Shown here: piece after piece, positions 1 to 6,423 of the stretch
Position numbering within the stretch: position 1 is the stretch's first letter
Layout: each line of letters opens with the position of its first letter
Assembly (NCBI GenBank): GCA_002256685.1
Contig: NQJH01000041.1
Location: 1 to 17,538 of the forward strand
DNA length: 17,538 nucleotides
Source: Methylococcaceae bacterium NSP1-2
Lineage (GTDB): Bacteria > Pseudomonadota > Gammaproteobacteria > Methylococcales > Methylomonadaceae
Reading direction: 5' to 3'
Program-made: the position numbers and the translations under genes
The notes under the pieces: generated by a model
What the model saw: the letters and a program-made list of their open reading frames with translations, nothing else
Database searches by the model: none
What the model was told of the DNA's origin: nothing

Positions 1-366
1 TTCGACTTTTTCAATTGGCGAAATAGAGGAGGTAACGGGGGGTATATCATCATTCCAATAGTTATTTATTTCATCAATGAAAGAACTTAATACAGCATTG
101 GCTTTATCTAAGCCTTCTACATAAGGTCTATGGTAATTAGTTTGTTTCTCAGACCAATCTGAATAGTAGATTGATGGAGAGTATTTTATGCTTGTAAAAT
201 CTCTAGTGTGATTATTATCTAGGTTAAATATTTTTTGAATAGCTATTTTTGTATCACGATGCCATTTTGTAAATTCGAGTGAAGATGATGTATTACTTAA
301 ATTTTTTAAACCGTTAATTTCAGAGCGTTTTTTTTTCAGTATTTCAATAGCTTGTTGCTTTTCCAT
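1..366 (-). CDS. N-terminal part of an unrecognised protein, possibly a nucleotide-binding TIR-like effector (partial)
   Basis: An uninterrupted 122-codon frame starts with ATG at 366-364 and runs off the left edge, so only the N-terminal part is visible. It was read directly from the reverse complement. A weak GAGTG Shine-Dalgarno lies about 9 bases upstream. The protein begins MEKQQAIEILKKK and continues with EFTKWHRDTKIAIQKIF (about residues 33-50), then FTSIKYSPS and a GLDKANAVLSSFIDEI helix near residues 82-97. This looks like a small all-helical domain with a W-x(4)-T-x(4)-I-x-x-IF core. From memory it resembles the helical N-terminal domain found in front of TIR-like nucleotide-binding or TIGR02391-type C-terminal domains in phage-defence and stress proteins. 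The C-terminal domain lies outside the window, so the function is open. The gene has the same direction as the DUF29 gene behind it, 28 bases away. Confidence 0.6.
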   Translation of the reverse strand, partial: MEKQQAIEILKKKRSEINGLKNLSNTSSSLEFTKWHRDTKIAIQKIFNLDNNHTRDFTSIKYSPSIYYSDWSEKQTNYHRPYVEGLDKANAVLSSFIDEINNYWNDDIPPVTSSISPIEKVE

Positions 367-394
367 AGATTATTTCACTCGCATTATTTAATAA

Positions 395-823
395 TCACAA
401 CGGCAAAAAATCATTATTTAAAATCTGTTGCAACTGCCACGGGCAGGTGTTGGGAAACGTGGTTTCATCGAAGCCTGTTTCTTGAGCGGCTTGGATAATG
501 GCGAATTCGTAGGCATCCGCTAAGCAGGGGTCTAGTTGTCGCTTTAAACTGGGGTTGTCTCTGAGGATTTTTTCTATTCGTAAGCGTTGTTCTTTGATGG
601 TTAGTTCCCAACTTTTACCACGCCGAGCAGGTTGATATTGCCATTTGAGCAGATGTTGTAACAGTACGGCTAATCGACTTTCTAACGCCCTTTTTTCCGA
701 TTTACCCATGCCTTCTATCTCTTCGAGTAAATTGGCGGTGTCTAACTCGCCATAACGCCCTGATTTTAATAAGTTGGCTTGTTCTGTTGCCCAGCCATAA
801 AAGTCGGTTTCGTAAGTTGACAT
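395..823 (-). CDS. DUF29 family protein
   Basis: The 142-residue protein has the usual length and pattern of the DUF29 family (PF01724): an N-terminal YETDFYGWATEQANLL stretch, then LDTANLLEEIEGMGKSEKR (about residues 27-45), a helical LLQHLLKWQYQP segment, and a C-terminal FPNTCPWQLQQIL motif near residues 123-135. DUF29 proteins are small, helical, soluble and of unknown function; they are frequent in cyanobacteria and some gammaproteobacteria, often in several copies. No signal peptide or membrane segment is visible. The start is supported by a strong GGAGG Shine-Dalgarno 7 bases upstream of ATG 823-821. It lies downstream of the rbfA operon on the same strand, separated by a row of hairpins that could end operon transcription. 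Family assignment is fairly sure; function is unknown. Confidence 0.85.
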   Translation of the reverse strand: MSTYETDFYGWATEQANLLKSGRYGELDTANLLEEIEGMGKSEKRALESRLAVLLQHLLKWQYQPARRGKSWELTIKEQRLRIEKILRDNPSLKRQLDPCLADAYEFAIIQAAQETGFDETTFPNTCPWQLQQILNNDFLPL

Positions 824-851
824 TTTCTTACCTCCGCTGTGATTTTTAAAC

Positions 852-918
852 AGACCGCAGGCGCGGTCTCAACGGCATTCCCACGCGGCGCGTGGGAATG
901 AGTGAAGCGGCTGTTCAC
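852..918. repeat. Three adjacent hairpins, REP-like cluster after rbfA
   Basis: Three perfect inverted repeats sit in a row between rbfA and the DUF29 gene. The first is AGACCGC/GCGGTCT (852-858/863-869, 4-base loop). The second is CATTCCCACGC/GCGTGGGAATG (876-886/890-900, 3-base loop). The third is GTGAA/TTCAC (902-906/914-918). The middle one has the look of the GTGGGAATG palindromes that recur as extragenic repeats in many proteobacteria. On the minus strand the first hairpin is followed by GTTTAAAAATC, so the cluster could also act as a terminator or an RNA-end stabiliser for the operon. No RAYT transposase is in the window. Confidence 0.75.
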
Positions 919-924
919 CCCAAG

Positions 925-1325
925 CTACGAATTTTTATCTTCGCTATGCACCACATCACTCAACAATTCTGCGACCCGCATTCCTGTATCAAACGAGGTG
1001 TCGTAGTAAAAACGTAGCGTAGAAATATGACGCAAGCGCATTCGTTTGGCGAGTTCGTGGCGTATCATCGGGGCTAGTTCGTTGAGCAATTTGACGTTGG
1101 CTTTTTTACCTTGCTCATCAATTTGACGTTGGCTTTTTTACCTTGCTCATCAGCATTGAGTACCGTGACATAAATTTTTGCCACGGCGAGGTCTTTGCTG
1201 ACTACGACTTCATTAATGGTGACAAAACCTAAGCGCGAATCATCAATATCACGTTGCAAAATGAGCGATAGCTCTTTTTGCATTTGTGATGATACACGGG
1301 CGTTGCGCCCAAATTCTCTCGCCAT
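925..1325 (-). pseudogene. rbfA: Ribosome-binding factor A, frame broken by a 32-bp tandem duplication
   Basis: RbfA is a single KH-like domain protein that binds the 30S subunit and helps mature 16S rRNA. The start is ATG 1325-1323, two bases after the infB stop, with GGGAG inside the end of infB. Residues 1-69 are typical: NARVSSQMQKELSLIL, then RLGFVTINEVVVSKDL and AKIYVTVLNADEQ. A perfect 32-bp tandem duplication (1087-1150) then shifts the frame, and translation stops at 1076-1074 after 14 foreign residues, giving 83 aa. Removing one copy restores a 122-aa protein with the expected C-terminal half (RMRLRHISTLRFYYD, then GMRVAELL) ending at the TAG at 927-925. The rest of the gene shows no decay, so the lesion is recent, or it is an assembly error. 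A -1 slippery heptamer at 1101-1107 could restore the frame. truB, rpsO and pnp, which often follow, are absent here. Confidence 0.9.
1087..1150. repeat. Perfect 32-bp tandem duplication inside rbfA
   Basis: Bases 1087-1118 and 1119-1150 are identical 32-mers, beginning CAATTTGACG and ending CCTTGCTCAT. Two further bases (CA, 1151-1152) continue the period. Because 32 is not a multiple of 3, the duplication shifts the rbfA frame. Confidence 0.97.
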
Positions 1326-1327
1326 GA

Positions 1328-4021
1328 TTACAACTCCCGTTTAACTTCGGTGCGTTCAAAGACTTCGATTTGATCGCCAACACGGACATCGTTGTAATTT
1401 TTCACACCGATACCACATTCCATGCCCATTTTAACTTCGGCAGCATCATCTTTGAAACGGCGTAAGGATTCCAATTGTCCTTCGTAAATAACCACGTTTT
1501 CACGCAATACACGAATCGGTAGGTTACGTTTAACAAAGCCGTCAACCACCATACAACCTGCAACTGCGCCGAATTTGGGTGATTTAAACACATCACGTAC
1601 TTCTGCAAGACCGACAATCGTTTCTCTAATTTCAGGGGCTAACATACCACTGATAGATTTTTTAACTTCGTCTATCGCTTCATAAATGATGCTGTAGTAA
1701 TGTAAGTCGATGCCTTTTTCTTCAATCATTTTTCTAGCAGTGGCATCGGCACGGACATTAAAGCCCATTAGAATTGCGCCAGACGCTAAGGCTAGGTTGG
1801 CATCGCCTTCGTTAATACCACCGACTCCACCATAAACGACTTTAACTTCAACTTCGTCATTGGATAAGCCAATTAACGAACTGCGTAAGGCTTCTAAACT
1901 ACCTTGTACGTCGGTTTTCAGTACCAAATTAACGCAAGCTAATTCGCCTGAGGTCATGCGTGAGAATACTTCGTCCAATTTAGCGGCTTGTTGGGCAGCA
2001 TGACGCGTGAATTTTTTGCGGTCTTCACGATGTTTTGCCAAGTCTTTGGCAACCCGTTCGTTTTGTACCACTAAGAATTCATCCCCTGCATTCGGTGTGC
2101 CTGATAAGCCTAAAATTTCCACAGGTTCACAAGGACCGGCGGTTTTAATGGCTTTGCCGTTTTCGTTGAACATGGCGCGAACGCGACCGTATTCATGTCC
2201 ACATAACACCATTTGTCCGTTTTCTAGTGTGCCTTTTTGTATTAATACCGTTGCTACCGCGCCGCGTCCTTTATCCAGACGTGATTCGATAACGATACCC
2301 GAAGCCGCGCCTTCAACAGGGGCTTTAAGCTCTAAAATTTCGGTTTGAACAATCAAGGCTTCGATGAGTTCATCAATACCCATGCCTGTTTTGGCAGAAA
2401 TTTGTAAAAATTGGACATCACCGCCCCATTCTTCAGGCTGTACACCAATGGTGGATAATTCCTGCATGACTTTATCTGGATTAACACCTGGCTTATCCAT
2501 TTTGTTCATGGCAACAATAATCGGTACGTTAGCGGCTCTCGCGTGTTCAACGGCTTCTTTAGTTTGTGGCATCACGCCATCATCAGCAGCAACGACAATA
2601 ATAACTACGTCAGTGACATCGGCACCCCGCGCGCGCATGGCAGTAAATGCGGCATGACCGGGAGTATCTAAGAAAGTAACTGCACCGTGATCGGTTTTGA
2701 CTTGATACGCGCCGATGTGTTGGGTAATACCACCCGCTTCACCTGCGGCAACGCGGGTTTTACGAATATAATCCAACAACGAAGTTTTACCGTGATCGAC
2801 GTGTCCCATGATAGTGACTATCGGCGCACGCGGTAATGCTACGCGATTATCTTCTTCTAAGGCTTGAGACAGCATTTCTTGCTCAAGGTCATCATCACTT
2901 TGCATGATGGCTTTATGCCCCATTTCTTCAACCAGAATCACAGCGGTGTCTTGGTCGATAGTTTGGTTGATGGTTGCCATAATGCCTAGCTTCATCAAAT
3001 GCTTGATAACTATCGCTGCCTTCACATTCATTTTCTGTGCGAGGTCAGAGACGATAATCATTTCAGGAATGGTCACCTCATAAACAATAGGCGCACTGGG
3101 CATTTCAAATTGATGCTTGCCTTCAGGTTGATTAAAGCTGCGTTGAGGGGCTTGTTGCTTACCTTTTCGCTTGCCTCTTTTGCCATCTTTGCCAGATGAA
3201 CGCGCACCACCCGCATCGTCTGTTTTTCTGTTTGGTGTAGCGGCAGGTTTTGCGGCTTGTTGCTGTCTTACTTTGTCAGCATTTTTCTTGATAGACTCTT
3301 CCAATCGACGCTCTTTCTCTTGTTGTTTTTTTCTGACTTCTTCAGCTTCTTTGGTTTTGGCTGACTTCTCTTTGTTTTTCTTTTCTTCTTTAAGCTTTAA
3401 CGCTTCAAACTTAGCTTCTGAGTCAATATCTACCTCTGGCTCAATAACCTGTTCAGCTTCAGTTTCTGCTTTTAAACCTTCATCAGTTTTAAGCTCAACG
3501 GTTGCTTTGCTTTCGATTGTCGGTTTAACGACTTCGGCAATAACCTCTTCTACCTGAATTTTTTGTTCAACAGGTATCGGTTGCTCGATAACGGGGGCAA
3601 TAATTTCGGCTTGCGGGGCAGTTTCAATGGCAACAGTTTCTATTGGTTTTTTCGATTCGTCTAGCGGTGCTTTAGGCAACTCGGCGGGTTTTTGTTCATC
3701 CGCATCCATGCGTTTTATGTAAGTTTTCTTTTTCCGCACTTCAACACTGATCGTTTTTGTCGAACTACCCGGCACACTTGCCTGTTTAATTTCAGTGACT
3801 TTTCTGCGTTCTAAGGTCACTCGTCTCGGCGAGTTATCACTCTCACCTTGTCCTTTACCATGACTTTTACGCAAATGCGCTAGTAACTGCATTTGTTCAT
3901 CATCATTAATAACATCATCAGGTGTTCTGACAGATAATCCTGCTTCTTGCAGTTGTTTTAATAACTGTTCTAGCGGGGTTTTTACCATGTCCGCTAATTG
4001 TCGTACTGTTTTATCGCTCAT
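1328..4021 (-). CDS. infB: Translation initiation factor IF-2
   Basis: IF-2 is the GTPase that places fMet-tRNA on the 30S subunit and promotes 50S joining. The 897-residue product has the full-length bacterial layout. An IF2_N domain (TVRQLADMVKTPLEQLL) is at residues 5-21, followed by a long Lys/Glu-rich linker to about residue 300. A second IF2_N-like domain (IIVSDLAQKMNVKAAIVIKHL) follows, then the G domain: GHVDHGKT near 405, DTPGH near 451, NKMD near 505 and SAKTG near 541. The C-terminal beta-barrel and fMet-tRNA-binding domains end in GDQIEVFERTEV. I chose ATG 4021-4019 (MSDKTVRQ) over a start 14 codons earlier because the extra residues do not look like IF-2 and would overlap nusA; the chosen start leaves a 14-base gap. 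It is co-transcribed with nusA upstream and rbfA downstream. All key motifs are intact. Confidence 0.97.
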   Translation of the reverse strand: MSDKTVRQLADMVKTPLEQLLKQLQEAGLSVRTPDDVINDDEQMQLLAHLRKSHGKGQGESDNSPRRVTLERRKVTEIKQASVPGSSTKTISVEVRKKKTYIKRMDADEQKPAELPKAPLDESKKPIETVAIETAPQAEIIAPVIEQPIPVEQKIQVEEVIAEVVKPTIESKATVELKTDEGLKAETEAEQVIEPEVDIDSEAKFEALKLKEEKKNKEKSAKTKEAEEVRKKQQEKERRLEESIKKNADKVRQQQAAKPAATPNRKTDDAGGARSSGKDGKRGKRKGKQQAPQRSFNQPEGKHQFEMPSAPIVYEVTIPEMIIVSDLAQKMNVKAAIVIKHLMKLGIMATINQTIDQDTAVILVEEMGHKAIMQSDDDLEQEMLSQALEEDNRVALPRAPIVTIMGHVDHGKTSLLDYIRKTRVAAGEAGGITQHIGAYQVKTDHGAVTFLDTPGHAAFTAMRARGADVTDVVIIVVAADDGVMPQTKEAVEHARAANVPIIVAMNKMDKPGVNPDKVMQELSTIGVQPEEWGGDVQFLQISAKTGMGIDELIEALIVQTEILELKAPVEGAASGIVIESRLDKGRGAVATVLIQKGTLENGQMVLCGHEYGRVRAMFNENGKAIKTAGPCEPVEILGLSGTPNAGDEFLVVQNERVAKDLAKHREDRKKFTRHAAQQAAKLDEVFSRMTSGELACVNLVLKTDVQGSLEALRSSLIGLSNDEVEVKVVYGGVGGINEGDANLALASGAILMGFNVRADATARKMIEEKGIDLHYYSIIYEAIDEVKKSISGMLAPEIRETIVGLAEVRDVFKSPKFGAVAGCMVVDGFVKRNLPIRVLRENVVIYEGQLESLRRFKDDAAEVKMGMECGIGVKNYNDVRVGDQIEVFERTEVKREL

Positions 4022-4035
4022 AATCTTACCATCCC

Positions 4036-5550
4036 CTACTCGCTCTGTGCCGGTGCAAACCAAGGCTCACGAGCCTTCATAATCAACGTTTTCGCACGTT
4101 CTTCACTCATACCCGAAATGTCTAGCAAATCGTCAACCGACTGGTCTGCCAAATCTTCCATTGTCACAATACCCTGACTTGCTAAACTGTAGGCTAAATC
4201 ATGATCCATGCCTTCCATATCCAGCAAACTCTGCGCAGGTTGTGCGGTTTCTATTTTCTCTTCAGCGGCAATGGCATTGATGAGTAGTGCGTCTTTTGCA
4301 CGACTTCTCAGTTCATTCACTAAGGGTTCATCAAAACCTTCAATTTCTAACATTTCACTGACCGGCACATAAGCAATTTCTTCGACACTATTAAAGCCGA
4401 CTTCAGCCAAAATCAGCGCAATGTCGTCATCAACACCCAATTGATCGATAAATAATTGTTTGACCTTGTCTACTTCAGCTTCAGCATTCTTTTCTGCTTT
4501 AGACGCATCAATCACATTAAGTTCCCAGCCAGTCAGTTGGGTTGCTAAGCGAACATTTTGACCACCGCGACCAATTGCTTGCGATAAATTATCTGAACTG
4601 ACCGCTAAATCCATGCTGTGTTTATCTTCATCCACGACAATGGATTGAATTTCCGCTGGCGACATCGCATTAATGACAAACTGTGCCTCGCTTGGGTTCC
4701 ATAAAATAATATCAACCCGTTCGCCCGCTAACTCATTAGTGACCGATTGTACTCGCGAACCGCGCATACCAACACACGCACCCACAGGATCTAAGCGTGG
4801 ATCATTACTCTTCACAGCTAATTTAGCTCTCGATCCAGGATCACGCGCAGCACCCATGACGCTAATCATGCCTTCGCCGACTTCTGGCACTTCTAAGCGA
4901 AATAACGCAATCAGTAATTCGGGGGCTGTACGGCTAACAAACAATTGCGGACCGCGTGCTTCTAAACGCACATCTTTTAAATAGCCACGAATACGGTCGC
5001 CAATACGCACGGGTTCACGGGGAATCATGTCTTCTTTAGCAATATAGGCTTCGATATGTCCGCCTAAATCCATATAAACACTGCCTTTTTCAATACGTTT
5101 GACAATACCCGTCACCAGTTCACCGACGCGGCTTTTATAGGCATCAACAATTTTTTTGCGTTCTGCCTCGCGTACTTTGTGAATAATGACTTGTTTAGCA
5201 GTTTGCGCAGCAATACGACCAAAATCTACCGATTCAATTTCTTCTTCGATAATGTTACCGACTTGAACGTTTGGATTATCGAGTCTCGCTACTTCTAATA
5301 AAATTTGCGTGGTCGGAAATTCAACATCACCATCGATTTGTGGGTTTGCGTCCACCACGTCCCACTGACGATACGTTTTGTAATCGCCTGTTTTTCTGTC
5401 TATCGCTACTCGCGCTTTAATTTGATTAACGTGACGTTTGATAGTGGCGGTTTCTAATGCGGATTCGATTGCCTGAAAGACAACTTCTTTTTCTATTTCT
5501 TTTTCATTAGAAAAAACTTCGACTACCAATAAAATTTCTTTATTTGCCAT
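4036..5550 (-). CDS. nusA: Transcription termination/antitermination factor NusA
   Basis: NusA binds RNA polymerase and nascent RNA and modulates pausing, termination and antitermination. The 504-residue protein shows an N-terminal polymerase-binding domain (1-130), an S1 domain (GELVTGIVKRIEKGSVYMDL, about 143-162), KH1 with GMRGSRV (261-267) and KH2 with AIGRGGQNVRLA (325-336). Two C-terminal acidic repeats follow (about 370-420 and 445-498, the latter with LDISGMSEERAKTLI), as in the longer proteobacterial NusA. The start has a GGAGG Shine-Dalgarno and overlaps the end of rimP by 11 bases, which suggests translational coupling. In E. coli NusA represses its own operon, and a terminator-like hairpin before rimP here makes similar feedback plausible. 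No key residue appears to be missing. Confidence 0.97.
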   Translation of the reverse strand: MANKEILLVVEVFSNEKEIEKEVVFQAIESALETATIKRHVNQIKARVAIDRKTGDYKTYRQWDVVDANPQIDGDVEFPTTQILLEVARLDNPNVQVGNIIEEEIESVDFGRIAAQTAKQVIIHKVREAERKKIVDAYKSRVGELVTGIVKRIEKGSVYMDLGGHIEAYIAKEDMIPREPVRIGDRIRGYLKDVRLEARGPQLFVSRTAPELLIALFRLEVPEVGEGMISVMGAARDPGSRAKLAVKSNDPRLDPVGACVGMRGSRVQSVTNELAGERVDIILWNPSEAQFVINAMSPAEIQSIVVDEDKHSMDLAVSSDNLSQAIGRGGQNVRLATQLTGWELNVIDASKAEKNAEAEVDKVKQLFIDQLGVDDDIALILAEVGFNSVEEIAYVPVSEMLEIEGFDEPLVNELRSRAKDALLINAIAAEEKIETAQPAQSLLDMEGMDHDLAYSLASQGIVTMEDLADQSVDDLLDISGMSEERAKTLIMKAREPWFAPAQSE

Positions 5551-6025
5551 TGCGTCCTCCTTTTTCTATTAAATACTCAGGCATCAAACGTGCCTTACTC
5601 ATGGCGTTAAAAGGGATTTCAAAAAACTGTCCGGCTTCTGAAAGCGTAATAATATCGTCTTCAACTTTTTCAATCTGCCCAGTGACTCTTCTACGACCAT
5701 GAATGGCTTTAAATAGATAAACGGTTACTGTGCTACCAATAAATCGTTCAAACTGACTGATTTTAAAGAAAGGTCTATCCGCGCCGGGCGAAGACACTTC
5801 TAATTGATAATTGCCTTGTATGGGGTCTTCTACATCGAGAACACCGCTAAGTTGATGACTGACTTTAGTGCAGTCTTCAACCAAAATTCCATTTTCACTG
5901 TCAATATAAATTCTTAACAGACCATGTTTTGGATGCGGATTATAGTCAATGCCGACGCATTCATAACCTAAGCCTTCCACAATCGGTTCGATTAAGTTGA
6001 CCAAATGCTCAGGAGCCTGTTTCAT
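5540..6025 (-). CDS. rimP: Ribosome maturation factor RimP
   Basis: RimP is needed early in assembly of the 30S subunit. The 161-residue length is typical. Recognisable stretches are the N-terminal domain with GLGYECVGIDYNP (about 19-31) and LLRIYIDSENGILVEDC, the central LSGVLDVEDPIQGNYQLEVSSPGADRP region split across residues 59-85, and the C-terminal SH3-like part with GRRRVTGQIEKV (about 110-121). The ATG at 6025-6023 has a GTGAGG Shine-Dalgarno 5 bases upstream. It is the first protein gene after the initiator tRNA and overlaps nusA. The terminator-like hairpin 22 bases before its start could attenuate the whole protein-coding part of the operon. Confidence 0.95.
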   Translation of the reverse strand: MKQAPEHLVNLIEPIVEGLGYECVGIDYNPHPKHGLLRIYIDSENGILVEDCTKVSHQLSGVLDVEDPIQGNYQLEVSSPGADRPFFKISQFERFIGSTVTVYLFKAIHGRRRVTGQIEKVEDDIITLSEAGQFFEIPFNAMSKARLMPEYLIEKGGRNGK

Positions 6026-6047
6026 TTTTCCTCACTTACTTTCGCAC

Positions 6048-6071
6048 AAAAAAAAAGAGCCAAAGGCTCTT
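6048..6071 (-). terminator. Terminator-like hairpin just before rimP (candidate attenuator)
   Basis: On the minus strand a 7-bp stem AAGAGCC/GGCTCTT with a 3-base loop is followed by a run of eight T. That is the form of a Rho-independent terminator. It lies between the initiator tRNA and rimP and ends 22 bases before the rimP start codon, so transcripts must read through it to reach rimP-nusA-infB. I infer attenuation; it could also be an RNA-processing site. Confidence 0.75.
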
Positions 6072-6089
6072 CCATTAACACTAGACTAT

Positions 6090-6113
6090 TAGGCTTCTTA
6101 AAACCGAAGCCTA
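6090..6113 (-). other. Hairpin in the tRNA-rimP leader
   Basis: A perfect 8-bp inverted repeat TAGGCTTC/GAAGCCTA (6090-6097/6106-6113) encloses an 8-base loop. No T-run follows on the minus strand, so it is not a simple terminator. It lies between two terminator-like hairpins in the operon leader. In E. coli the corresponding region is cut by RNase III, which makes a processing role possible here. Confidence 0.6.
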
Positions 6114-6114
6114 G

Positions 6115-6140
6115 AAAATAAAAAACCCCATAATGGGGTT
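6115..6140 (-). terminator. Terminator directly after the initiator tRNA
   Basis: On the minus strand, 8 bases after the tRNA CCA end, a 7-bp stem AACCCCA/TGGGGTT with a 3-base loop runs into TTTTTTATTTT. This fits a Rho-independent terminator that would release a short tRNA transcript, with partial read-through into rimP. Confidence 0.75.
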
Positions 6141-6148
6141 CAAAAATC

Positions 6149-6225
<77 letters not shown>

Positions 6226-6238
6226 ATTGATTTGCTGA

Positions 6239-6266
6239 ATTATAAACACTTTATAATATAAAGCAA
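6239..6266 (-). promoter_or_regulatory. Probable sigma-70 promoter of the tRNA-rimP-nusA-infB-rbfA operon
   Basis: On the minus strand a perfect -10 box TATAAT (6244-6239) lies 13 bases before the tRNA. A -35-like TTGCTT (6266-6261) is 16 bases further upstream. The predicted start near 6232 leaves about 7 bases of leader before the mature tRNA. The -10 is convincing; the -35 is only a partial match. Confidence 0.65.
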
Positions 6267-6371
6267 CTTATTTTTGTACAAAGACTTAGATAATCCAACC
6301 AATCTCCCCGAAAAACACAAAAAGCCCGAAAAATAATTAGTAAGCGTTGTTACAACATTGAAAATAGAAAT

Positions 6372-6416
6372 TTTTCGTGTCTTTCGTGTCTTTCGTGTCT
6401 TTCGTGTTTTTCGTGG
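6372..6416. repeat. 9-bp tandem repeat, five units
   Basis: The unit CTTTCGTGT recurs with a 9-base period; the middle three copies (6381-6407) are exact and the flanking units (6372-6380 and 6408-6416) vary by one or two bases. It lies just downstream of the HupE-like gene stop codon. The rest of 6226-6423 holds only the operon promoter. Confidence 0.9.
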
Positions 6417-6423
6417 ATAAATT

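Noticed and set aside
2007..3557. Several open frames on the plus strand opposite infB, up to 128 codons.
   Set aside because: They lie opposite a clearly real gene, have low-complexity Ser/Phe-rich products and no ribosome-binding sites; they mirror the infB codons.
4022..4063. A start for infB 14 codons upstream, overlapping nusA.
   Set aside because: The extra residues do not resemble IF-2, and the internal ATG at 4021 begins the normal N-terminal domain.
6372..6416. Could the 9-bp repeat be a CRISPR array?
   Set aside because: The units are too short and directly adjoining, with no spacers and no cas genes.
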